Source: a virus. From it: DNA of 25,748 nucleotides. The notes beneath the pieces were generated by a model that worked only from the letters and a program-made list of their open reading frames with translations, did no database searches and was not told where the DNA came from. The translations under genes and the position numbers were made by a program. The stretch covers positions 1 to 25,748 of IMG/VR virus record IMGVR_UViG_3300046484_000008; one strand, 5' to 3'. Below, piece after piece: positions 1-5,112 of the stretch (its first letter is position 1; each line of letters starts with the position of its first letter).

Positions 1-82
1 GACACTTGCCACCGTTGAGTTCACACTTGCTGCATTTAATACAAACAGACTTGTGACTGATGGGACTGATAGGCGTTGTCAT
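1..82 (-). CDS. partial small Cys-rich protein (N-terminal 27 aa visible)
   Basis: A leftward reading frame opens with ATG at 82 and runs off the window edge. A strong ribosome binding site (AAGGAGC) lies 6-7 bases upstream. The visible protein starts MTTPISPISHKSV and carries C-x2-C-x2-C followed by a further Cys at residue 27, so it looks like the start of a small zinc-binding knuckle or ribbon. It lies 29 bases downstream of the ligase stop and probably belongs to the same leftward operon. The family is not recognised because only 27 codons are present. Confidence 0.6.
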   Translation of the reverse strand, partial: MTTPISPISHKSVCIKCSKCELNGGKC

Positions 83-111
83 AGTTAGCTCCTTATAAGT
101 TAGCTGTTTAA

Positions 112-972
112 CTACATATCCCATACTTCTCTAAAGCCTTTCATACTTGGGTGGCGTGGCATATCATAACCACCTTGCTTAAAGCACTGATATACAATTA
201 CTTTACCTACGTAGTTCCAAGGATGATACCAAGCTTCTTTACGAAACTCATCAGTCCACCCTTGCCCTACTCCAATCTTAAACACTAACTTTGTTTTAAT
301 ATCTTTTACAACAAACCCACCCAATATGTTCTTTAAAACCTTTCCTTCTTGTTTGTAAGACCTTGATGTTGTACCTAACTCGTTAGTAAACTGTTCATTA
401 GTGTTCTGTTCCTGTTCGTAACAATCTAATATCACAGCCTCAGCATCAGAGAACTGTTTTACTTTGAGCAAGTAACCTTCCTTTAGTGTAGACCTACCAC
501 ACTTGTAAGGAGAATCAATTGCTCGTAATATTACACCCTCAAACCCTTTAGCCAAGCACTCTTGTTCAAACGTGTTCAACTGCTCTTGGTTATATATTAT
601 TACTTGGGGTACTACTGATACCCATTCAGGTAAATAAATAGATTTAAGGGTAGAGTATCGTTCTTTAAACGGTATGTTTAGAGCCGTGACCAGATCAAAT
701 ACCCAATAGATAAAGTCTGGCTCACCATCATAAGAACGTAACGCGGAACTTGACGTTCTAAAATCCCCAACGGTTAGTTCACCATCAATGCCATCGGGTA
801 GTTCTTTAATCATCCGCCTAACGTACTTATTGGGTTGCTCTTTACCAGACCGGGTAAGTGCTTTGCCCTTTGCTTTATAACAACGCAACCCATCTATCTT
901 CGGAGAACAAAACACAGGAAAGACTAACTTGCTTGGGTCGTAATCTACTGCTAACATAGGTCGCGTTATCAT
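112..972 (-). CDS. ATP-dependent DNA ligase, T7-like
   Basis: This 286-aa protein should seal nicks in duplex DNA using ATP, through an enzyme-adenylate on a lysine. The nucleotidyltransferase motifs are present in order: motif I KIDGLR with the adenylated Lys25, an RSGK stretch near 41, IDGEL with Glu65, motif III VFDL (91-94), motif IV EGVILR (145-150) and motif V LLKVKQF (168-174). Residues from about 175 to the end fit the OB-fold domain and end in the usual phage PRxPxxxGFR pattern (272-281). At 286 aa it is a minimal ligase, shorter than T7 ligase and near the smallest viral ligases, with no extra DNA-binding domain. A GGGAGAA ribosome binding site precedes the ATG at 972. It sits at the downstream end of the leftward cluster and likely serves phage DNA replication or repair in the cytoplasm. 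Confidence 0.95.
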   Translation of the reverse strand: MITRPMLAVDYDPSKLVFPVFCSPKIDGLRCYKAKGKALTRSGKEQPNKYVRRMIKELPDGIDGELTVGDFRTSSSALRSYDGEPDFIYWVFDLVTALNIPFKERYSTLKSIYLPEWVSVVPQVIIYNQEQLNTFEQECLAKGFEGVILRAIDSPYKCGRSTLKEGYLLKVKQFSDAEAVILDCYEQEQNTNEQFTNELGTTSRSYKQEGKVLKNILGGFVVKDIKTKLVFKIGVGQGWTDEFRKEAWYHPWNYVGKVIVYQCFKQGGYDMPRHPSMKGFREVWDM

Positions 973-1002
973 TTTAGTTTCTCCCTAACGCTGTTAGTTC
1001 AA

Positions 1003-1089
1003 CTACTTACGTTTAATCTTGATTGCTATTACTAAAACTATTAAAGGAAGAACAAGGTAACACACAAGGAATATCTGTTCATCTGTCAA
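1003..1089 (-). CDS. 28-aa single-pass membrane microprotein, TTG start
   Basis: A 28-codon frame begins at TTG 1089, 6 bases after the stop of the upstream Cys-rich gene. An AAAGGA ribosome binding site lies at the end of that gene, so translation is probably coupled. The product has an acidic N-terminus (MTDEQ), one continuous hydrophobic stretch of about 17 residues (IFLVCYLVLPLIVLVIA) and a basic tail (KIKRK). This is a textbook single transmembrane helix with the tail expected in the cytoplasm. It fills the gap between two genes of the operon exactly. No family is recognised; a role in membrane perturbation, lysis timing or exclusion is possible but unproven. The doubt is mainly the short length and the non-ATG start. 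Confidence 0.5.
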   Translation of the reverse strand: MTDEQIFLVCYLVLPLIVLVIAIKIKRK

Positions 1090-1095
1090 AGATTG

Positions 1096-1299
1096 TTATC
1101 CTTTCCTTTGGATTATTTTATTTCCTTTTGAAGTTAGTTTAGATTTATATCCAGGGTACGTAGTATCTATCACATAGTAAGATTTTTTAACAGCATCCTT
1201 TACAGTAGTGTGAAATGCTTTTACACATAACTGACAATTAGGAAAATTTAGAGGTTTCTCTTTGTAAAGACAAGTATCACAATTTATAGCTACCACCAC
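1096..1299 (-). CDS. small Cys-rich (putative zinc-binding) protein, 67 aa
   Basis: The protein has a C-x2-C pair at residues 7-10 and a second at 22-25, about 11 residues apart, which is the spacing of a small zinc ribbon. A basic, lysine-rich C-terminal half follows. The start is a GTG at 1299 (a second in-frame GTG is at 1296) with a weak GAAGAG upstream. The gene overlaps the 3' end of the 200-aa gene by 10 bases in another frame, which suggests translational coupling. It could bind nucleic acid or a host protein; no family is recognised and the zinc-binding claim rests only on the cysteine pattern. Confidence 0.7.
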   Translation of the reverse strand: MVVAINCDTCLYKEKPLNFPNCQLCVKAFHTTVKDAVKKSYYVIDTTYPGYKSKLTSKGNKIIQRKG

Positions 1300-1892
1300 A
1301 CACCAGACTCTTCATCTATATCTTGAAATGTTTCAAAGGTACTGTTAAGATTATCTGTTACGCAGAAGTGTTGCGTCCCAAGAATAGGAACAGCTAACTT
1401 CATCTGTATTAGAGCCTGTTGTAACAAGGCTTTAACATCATCCCGCTTGACCAGACTGAGTGCTTCCTGAATAAGTTTCTCGGGATCGTGCGCCTTTGCT
1501 GGTTTGGAAAGTCTTTCTTCTTTTGCTCCCTTTGATTCACGTGTTTTCTTCTCGCCTTCGGCTTGGCTAACAGCGTTAGCTACCTTAGTCGCGTCAAAAT
1601 CATCTACTTCTTTCGCTTTACGCCGACTGAAAGCCATAGCTGTACGGTGAAAGCACTGGATTAGCTTCTTGTCCGCAGGAAGCATAGTTTCTACTGCTTC
1701 CCTGTAGACTTCGTTGTACTTCTCGAACTGAACAGCATCCCCAACAAACAGGATACCGATCAGAGTCTTTTGAATGTTCTGCTTCTGACTCGCGGTCAAT
1801 GCGTTGTATACCATGTCGTAAAGGTCAGTCGCTTTCCTTTCCATATCGAAAGCGTCTAACAGCATCCGTTTGTAATCAGGTATAGCTGACAT
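1290..1892 (-). CDS. hypothetical phage protein, 200 aa
   Basis: The ATG at 1892 is preceded by a strong AAAGGAGAT ribosome binding site. The protein is soluble, with no signal peptide or membrane segment. Residues 1-95 look helical and mixed-charge. Residues about 96-135 form a highly charged Lys/Glu-rich linker. Residues 135-170 are again helical (HDPEKLIQEALSLV) and the chain ends in an acidic tail finishing with two Trp. The family is not recognised. It is co-transcribed with the ligase and small Cys-rich genes, so an early accessory or nucleic-acid-related job is plausible, but nothing in the sequence fixes it. Confidence 0.8.
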   Translation of the reverse strand: MSAIPDYKRMLLDAFDMERKATDLYDMVYNALTASQKQNIQKTLIGILFVGDAVQFEKYNEVYREAVETMLPADKKLIQCFHRTAMAFSRRKAKEVDDFDATKVANAVSQAEGEKKTRESKGAKEERLSKPAKAHDPEKLIQEALSLVKRDDVKALLQQALIQMKLAVPILGTQHFCVTDNLNSTFETFQDIDEESGVWW

Positions 1893-1917
1893 ATTATATC
1901 TCCTTTTTAAACGAATT

Positions 1918-2055
1918 TTAATGATAACACGGATAAGGTGGAGCGTGCTTAAACAGTTTGCTATCCAAATGTTTACACAATCTAAGAGCGTATGTTAGGT
2001 GTGGAACAACTATCCTTTTAAACCTGGGTGTAAAAACTATCACTTGAAATCTCAT
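1918..2055 (-). CDS. small basic hypothetical protein, 45 aa
   Basis: This 45-codon frame starts at ATG 2055, with a GGAGA ribosome binding site inside the end of the preceding gene. Its ATG overlaps the preceding stop as ATGA, a typical translational-coupling junction. The product is small and rich in basic and aromatic residues (MRFQVIVFTPRFKR at the N-terminus, ending PPYPCYH). It stops 25 bases before the next gene. No family is recognised. The packing and the ribosome binding site are the main evidence that it is real. Confidence 0.6.
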   Translation of the reverse strand: MRFQVIVFTPRFKRIVVPHLTYALRLCKHLDSKLFKHAPPYPCYH

Positions 2056-2213
2056 GTTAAATCTCCGATGATGTGTGCGTAGTTACAATTCCACATCCTG
2101 ATTGGTTCTCCTTCAAGGTTGTGTACCATCATATCTCTAAGCAACCACTTGAAGAAGAAAACAAAATGATCTTTTGAATCCCGGCAGATGATTGTCTTTT
2201 GTTTAACTGTCAT
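2052..2213 (-). CDS. hypothetical protein, 53 aa
   Basis: A 53-codon frame starts at ATG 2213 and overlaps the upstream gene by 4 bases (ATGA). GGGTGGTGAT upstream can serve as ribosome binding site. The protein has a basic start (MTVKQKTIICRD), an aromatic patch HFVFFFKWLL near residues 16-25, and a later GEPIRMWN stretch. The aromatic patch is too short and too mixed to be a confident membrane helix. It is part of the tightly packed leftward microgene chain. Function is unknown. Confidence 0.6.
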   Translation of the reverse strand: MTVKQKTIICRDSKDHFVFFFKWLLRDMMVHNLEGEPIRMWNCNYAHIIGDLT

Positions 2214-2380
2214 ATCATCACCACCCTTTTAACTGTGTTTGGATTGATGCGAGTGATGCTTGACTTGTTGTTGACGCAAGGAACTACGTTAGGTGGTGCT
2301 TGCCTTTGTCCCAGATTGTAACAGCGTGAAGTTCCTGAAACGTGAACATACAACTTAGTGCCTTTGGGTGAATGTTTCAT
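2210..2380 (-). CDS. small basic hypothetical protein, 56 aa
   Basis: The 56-codon frame starts at ATG 2380, 8 bases downstream of an AAGGAG ribosome binding site that sits next to the stop of the Gly-repeat gene. The product is basic and polar (MKHSPKGTKLYVHVSG, later QRQAPPNVVPC and TRINPNTVKRV) with two Cys. It overlaps the next gene by 4 bases. No family is recognised. Strong spacing, ribosome binding site and overlap make it a likely real gene. Confidence 0.62.
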   Translation of the reverse strand: MKHSPKGTKLYVHVSGTSRCYNLGQRQAPPNVVPCVNNKSSITRINPNTVKRVVMI

Positions 2381-2400
2381 GGTGTTATCTCCTTAAAATG

Positions 2401-2586
2401 TTAGTTGCCGTAGCCGTGGCCGTTGCCGTCGCCGTAGCCGTCGCCGTAGCCGTAGCCGTAGCCGTTGCCGTCGCCGTTGCCGTCGCCGTAGCTGTCGCCG
2501 TAGTCGTTGCCGTAGCCGTCGCCGTAGCCGTTGCCGTAGCTTGTTTGGCTCGATTCTCCTTTATTTATACGAGTTGGCTTTCCCAT
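2401..2586 (-). CDS. (Tyr/Asn/Asp)-Gly dipeptide repeat protein, 61 aa
   Basis: Residues 1-16 form a polar head (MGKPTRINKGESSQTS). Residues 17-61 are almost wholly X-G dipeptides where X is Tyr, Asp, Asn or, once, His. The chosen ATG at 2586 has GAGG at the right distance and overlaps the end of the DUF6948-like gene by 22 bases; an upstream in-frame ATG at 2649 has poorer context and would overlap far more. Comparable YG/DG-rich small proteins occur in many phages without known function. The coding DNA is a hexanucleotide repeat, so length can change in steps of two residues without a frameshift. The protein is probably disordered or phase-separating rather than enzymatic; that is inference. 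Confidence 0.7.
   Translation of the reverse strand: MGKPTRINKGESSQTSYGNGYGDGYGNDYGDSYGDGNGDGNGYGYGYGDGYGDGNGHGYGN
2404..2538. repeat. hexanucleotide tandem repeat (GCCGTN)n
   Basis: About 22 degenerate copies of GCCGT followed by A, T, C or G run without interruption, with a few single-base changes. On the minus strand they encode X-Gly dipeptides of the 61-aa protein. On the plus strand the same DNA reads as an artificial Ala-Val repeat. The patch is far more GC-rich than its surroundings and is a likely site of replication slippage. Confidence 0.95.
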
Positions 2587-2903
2587 TTTGAATCCTCGCA
2601 ATCTATCATAGCAATAGTGGTGAGTTCGTTGAATGTAACTACTCCGCAAGGATCAAGTACAGTCTGAGAAAGGGGGCCTTTTAAAGCCAGTTCTCCGAGA
2701 CCTTTTATTGTACCCCAACGACGGATAACAGCAGCATTTTCCAGTTTGCACTGTTCACCCTCTTTCGAGAAGTAGCCAACCATACACCAACCTCTCTGAA
2801 GAATGACGATTTTTATCTTACCTGTTGGTTTGGGTGCATTCTTAACGTCTGCTTCCCTGATGTACCTGGCGTTGTCAATCATAATCGTTTTCGGATTTGC
2901 CAT
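2565..2903 (-). CDS. conserved phage protein, DUF6948-like, 112 aa
   Basis: The start at ATG 2903 has a strong GGGGGAGAA ribosome binding site; a longer in-frame start at 2972 lacks one and is rejected. The body carries the pattern IVILQRGWCMVG, then CKLENAAVIRRWGT and GLGELALKGP, then LDPCG and IDCEDSKW. I recognise this pattern from a widespread small phage protein annotated as DUF6948. Its biochemical role is not known. It overlaps the upstream 51-aa gene by 29 bases and the downstream Gly-repeat gene by 22 bases, so it is embedded in one operon. The family name is from memory; the gene call itself is firm. Confidence 0.85.
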   Translation of the reverse strand: MANPKTIMIDNARYIREADVKNAPKPTGKIKIVILQRGWCMVGYFSKEGEQCKLENAAVIRRWGTIKGLGELALKGPLSQTVLDPCGVVTFNELTTIAMIDCEDSKWESQLV

Positions 2904-3030
2904 GATGTTCTCCCCCGCCGCTTTGCGGCTTTTGCAATCTAAAGATTGCTTTGGCATAGTTAAATAACTCAAGAAACTCCTCTCGTAGTTCGTGTAACTC
3001 CTGCTTTAAAGCGTAGATGATTTCACCCAT
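2875..3030 (-). CDS. small helical protein, 51 aa
   Basis: An AAAGGAG ribosome binding site precedes ATG 3030. The 51-aa product begins with an amphipathic, charged helix (MGEIIYALKQELHELREEF) continuing to about residue 33, then a Gly-rich and acidic tail. The tail is encoded by DNA that also holds the ribosome binding site and start of the next gene (29-base overlap). The helix could form a coiled-coil dimer. No family is recognised. Confidence 0.6.
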   Translation of the reverse strand: MGEIIYALKQELHELREEFLELFNYAKAIFRLQKPQSGGGEHHGKSENDYD

Positions 3031-3124
3031 AAGACTCCTTTATTTTTGTGTGTGTTAGTTGACTAATATGTATATTAGCTTGACTAACTCCGTTAGCTAG
3101 CAATCTTTTTTGTGAGTTTGCCAT
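3023..3124 (-). CDS. small hypothetical protein, 33 aa
   Basis: This is the first gene of the leftward operon after the terminator at 3268-3303. ATG 3124 follows an AAAAAGGAG ribosome binding site, and the frame overlaps the next gene by 8 bases. The product is polar (MANSQKRLLANGVSQ), with no membrane segment or motif. It could be a short leader that opens the mRNA for the next gene rather than a functional protein. The ribosome binding site is convincing but the length is marginal. Confidence 0.5.
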   Translation of the reverse strand: MANSQKRLLANGVSQANIHISQLTHTKIKESYG

Positions 3125-3168
3125 AGTGAACTCCTTTTTAAAGTTTGTGTTGGGGTGGCTCCGTTTGT

Positions 3169-3210
3169 AGCTAATGAAACGATCCATCTAGTTTCACGAA
3201 ATCATTAGCT
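3169..3210. promoter_or_regulatory. 42-bp two-tier inverted repeat upstream of leftward operon
   Basis: Perfect 9-base arms AGCTAATGA (3169-3177) and TCATTAGCT (3202-3210) enclose a second, shorter pair GAAAC/GTTTC. The element lies in the non-coding gap between the moron terminator and the first gene of the leftward operon (start 3124). It has no U-tract on either strand, so it is not a standard rho-independent terminator. It may be an operator for a dimeric repressor or a folded 5' leader; which one cannot be told from sequence alone. Confidence 0.6.
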
Positions 3211-3267
3211 CGCACACTCCACTTAGGTGACTTACGGTCTATGACCGGCACTACCACCCCTCTACGC

Positions 3268-3303
3268 AAAAAAGGCGAGAGAGCTTTGGTAGCCTCTCCC
3301 GCC
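3268..3303 (-). terminator. rho-independent terminator of the 98-aa gene
   Basis: Read leftward, GGCGGGAGAGGC, a short loop and GCTCTCTCGCC form a GC-rich stem with one mismatch, followed at once by six T. It lies 25 bases after the stop of the 98-aa gene and separates that unit from the leftward operon. Confidence 0.88.
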
Positions 3304-3328
3304 TCTATCGTGCTTGCCTACGTTGGGG

Positions 3329-3625
3329 CTAGATGCTGCCCCTTTCGATCACGTAGGCGTTGAAGTCGTACCCCTCACCTGTGGGCTTGTGGAGAGCCGT
3401 GCCCCGCGTTTCCGCCAGGTACGCGTCTTTGCCGTTCCGCAGAGCCTTGGGCTCCTTGAGCAGGGGCATGACAACCGCGATGTGCCCCTTCGGGACGGTC
3501 AACGTTTCCGTTTCCTTGACGACTCCTGCCTGATAGACCTTCGCTTCGGGTGTCTTTGCGCTGGCGAGCTGGGCGGTGAGGGCTTCGATCTGCTTCTGCA
3601 ACTGCGCGAGTGTGGGCTTGCTCAT
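3329..3625 (-). CDS. 98-aa protein of an autonomous GC-rich unit (moron-like)
   Basis: The ATG at 3625 has an excellent AAGGAGG ribosome binding site; the longer in-frame start at 3766 lies upstream of the promoter and is rejected. Residues 1-25 form a heptad-like helix (LAQLQKQIEALTAQLA), probably a coiled coil. Residues 30-98 look beta-rich and include TVPKGHIAVVMPL and a GYDFNAYVIE end. No membrane segment or known motif is seen. The gene has its own promoter and terminator and is much richer in G+C than either neighbour, which points to separate acquisition. Family and function are not recognised. By analogy with morons it could be expressed in a lysogen and benefit the host or exclude other phages, but this is inference. 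Confidence 0.82.
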   Translation of the reverse strand: MSKPTLAQLQKQIEALTAQLASAKTPEAKVYQAGVVKETETLTVPKGHIAVVMPLLKEPKALRNGKDAYLAETRGTALHKPTGEGYDFNAYVIERGSI

Positions 3626-3707
3626 GGTCTTTCCTCCTTGGGTGTGTGCGCTGTGCGCTGTGTGATACGGGGCAAGCGGGGCAGAGCCTTGTCCCGATGT
3701 TGAAGCC

Positions 3708-3736
3708 ATCCTAGCACAACTAGCTCGGCTTGTCAA
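3708..3736 (-). promoter_or_regulatory. sigma70-like promoter for the 98-aa gene
   Basis: Read leftward, the sequence has a perfect -35 box TTGACA (3731-3736), a 17-base spacer and a -10 box TAGGAT (3708-3713). The -10 box matches the TATAAT consensus at 4 of 6 positions, including the key A2 and T6. Transcription would start near 3700, giving a leader of about 75 bases before the ATG at 3625. Confidence 0.82.
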
Positions 3737-4040
3737 GTCTGGGGGGTAGGGGGTTAAGAAGGACACAGGCCTACAGGCCCACTACACGGGGGTCTACGAG
3801 CATCCATAGGGGTGTTACACGCTAGATATACCTTAAACATGCACGACATAGGGATTTAGAGTGGATTAGAACAAGAAGCAAGTACAAAAATAAGTTAATC
3901 TTAAAAAGACTTATAATATACACTTTTACATAACTTTTACAATATACGATTAAAGATTTAAAACTAAGTGACGATTATACATATAAAGATAGGATACAAA
4001 TCTATAGAGAACAGGACATACTGAGAGGAGACCTGAACCA
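3737..4040. other. AT-rich divergent intergenic region
   Basis: No convincing gene is seen on either strand. The first 90 bases are GC-rich like the adjacent moron, then composition changes sharply to very AT-rich from about 3835. A perfect TATAAT is at 3912-3917, but there is no acceptable -35 box 15-18 bases upstream. TATAAAGAT and ATTAAAGAT occur near 3950 and 3982. The rightward packaging operon probably starts here, perhaps from a promoter needing a phage-encoded factor, but I cannot fix its position. Confidence 0.4.
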
Positions 4041-4187
4041 ATGACCCAAGGTAAAGCTAAAAGAGATGTGAGAGGTAGTCTTTTAGCTGGTAATGATTAC
4101 ATCACATATCAGAAACTCGAAACAGCAAGGGAGCTTAAGCGTCCTGCGAGGGTAAACGAAAGAAGCCTGATATGGTCTACATGTTAA
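4041..4187 (+). CDS. small basic hypothetical protein, 48 aa
   Basis: The first rightward gene has a GAGAGGAG ribosome binding site 8 bases upstream of ATG 4041. The 48-aa product is strongly basic (MTQGKAKRDVRGS, later RELKRPARVNERS) with no membrane segment. It may bind nucleic acid. After it, 4188-4431 holds only a doubtful 19-codon frame (4181-4240) and AT-rich leader sequence before the small terminase gene. No family is recognised. Confidence 0.6.
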   Translation: MTQGKAKRDVRGSLLAGNDYITYQKLETARELKRPARVNERSLIWSTC

Positions 4188-4431
4188 AATCATTCTTATC
4201 TTGGATAGGTTTAAGCCAGTCTAAACGACTCATCAGCTAGTAAGCTAGCTTGTCTTGGGGTTAGACATTAAATAACCTACTGGTACAGAACTCTCTATAG
4301 ACACATACTATATATACTATATGATGAGTAAACCTCCTCTCAAAAAGACAACTATGTAAAAAGCTAGAAGAATATAAACTATTGAAAAATAAAGAAGTTG
4401 TATTCAGATAACAAATAGAAAGGCAAATATA

Positions 4432-5112
4432 ATGACTTTCCAAAGACAACATAAAGAATATGTAACAACAGATGAAGATTTTTCTGCTACAAAATTAATT
4501 AGAGAAAAGAACCTAGCTAGAGCAAAGTACGCAAAAGAAGACAGAGATAATGAAGCAGATCCAAAACTCCTGAAGAAAGCAAATCAGATTGTAACACGTC
4601 CCATCACAAGATTATACAAACCAGGCCGCCCTCGAAAATTTACACCAACTAAACTTAGAAACAGAATCAACGATTATTTCTGCGATTGTGAAAAACGAGA
4701 TAAGGTTCCTAATCTGAAAGGTATGATGTTGTATCTTAAACTTAACCCGCAGTCCGCTTATTCCTACGCAAAGTACACAGAGTTTGAAGATATATTCCAG
4801 CAAGCTAGATTGGTTATCAGTGAGTGGTTGGAATCTGATATTTACACCACCAAAGGACAAGGAGCAGCTACAGGTAAAATAGCTTATATGCAAAATTTGC
4901 AAGGTTGGAGTAACAAGACAGAAGTAGAGACTTCTCAACGAGAGATGACAGTAGAGGAAGCTAGGGCTAAAATAGAGGCAGCGGCTCCAGCTATTCTTGA
5001 AATGTTGAAGAACAATCCAGAATTACTTGCTGCTTTGCTTCCAAAACAGTTATCTTCAGATAACAACCAATTAGATGTTGTAGTAACTGAGAGCGAGGAA
5101 GTAAATGAGTAA
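4432..5112 (+). CDS. terS: terminase small subunit
   Basis: The small subunit recognises the packaging start site on concatemeric phage DNA and regulates the large subunit. This 226-aa protein has a basic N-terminal arm, a GRPRKFTP turn at about 65-72, a helical DNA-binding core (70-125), a stretch with the family-like pattern GAATGKIAYMQNLQGWSNK (about 145-163), and an oligomerisation helix, then an acidic tail. The layout matches the small terminase/DNA-packaging gp3-type family. Its last 8 bases overlap the large terminase gene, the usual terS-terL pair. An AAAGG ribosome binding site precedes the ATG. The pattern match and the position immediately before terL together give high confidence. 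Confidence 0.88.
   Translation: MTFQRQHKEYVTTDEDFSATKLIREKNLARAKYAKEDRDNEADPKLLKKANQIVTRPITRLYKPGRPRKFTPTKLRNRINDYFCDCEKRDKVPNLKGMMLYLKLNPQSAYSYAKYTEFEDIFQQARLVISEWLESDIYTTKGQGAATGKIAYMQNLQGWSNKTEVETSQREMTVEEARAKIEAAAPAILEMLKNNPELLAALLPKQLSSDNNQLDVVVTESEEVNE

Noticed and set aside
2404-2538. Possible CRISPR array
   Set aside because: The tract is a six-base tandem repeat with no spacers of constant length.
2368-2667. Plus-strand Ala-Val repeat reading frame
   Set aside because: It is the complement of the hexanucleotide repeat; there is no ribosome binding site fit and it runs against the surrounding operon. The minus-strand X-Gly frame has the start context.
3626-3766. N-terminal extension of the 98-aa gene to ATG 3766
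   Set aside because: It would start upstream of the -10 box, has no ribosome binding site, and the ATG at 3625 has AAGGAGG.
3737-4040. Confident promoter at the TATAAT at 3912
   Set aside because: No acceptable -35 hexamer at 15-18 bases, and the AT-rich sequence makes a chance TATAAT likely.
4181-4240. 19-codon frame beginning MLKSFLSWIGLS
   Set aside because: No ribosome binding site, very short; only a mildly amphipathic look supports it.
4261-4452. 63-aa minus-strand frame in the leader of terS
   Set aside because: Opposes the rightward operon, no ribosome binding site, AT-rich low-complexity composition.
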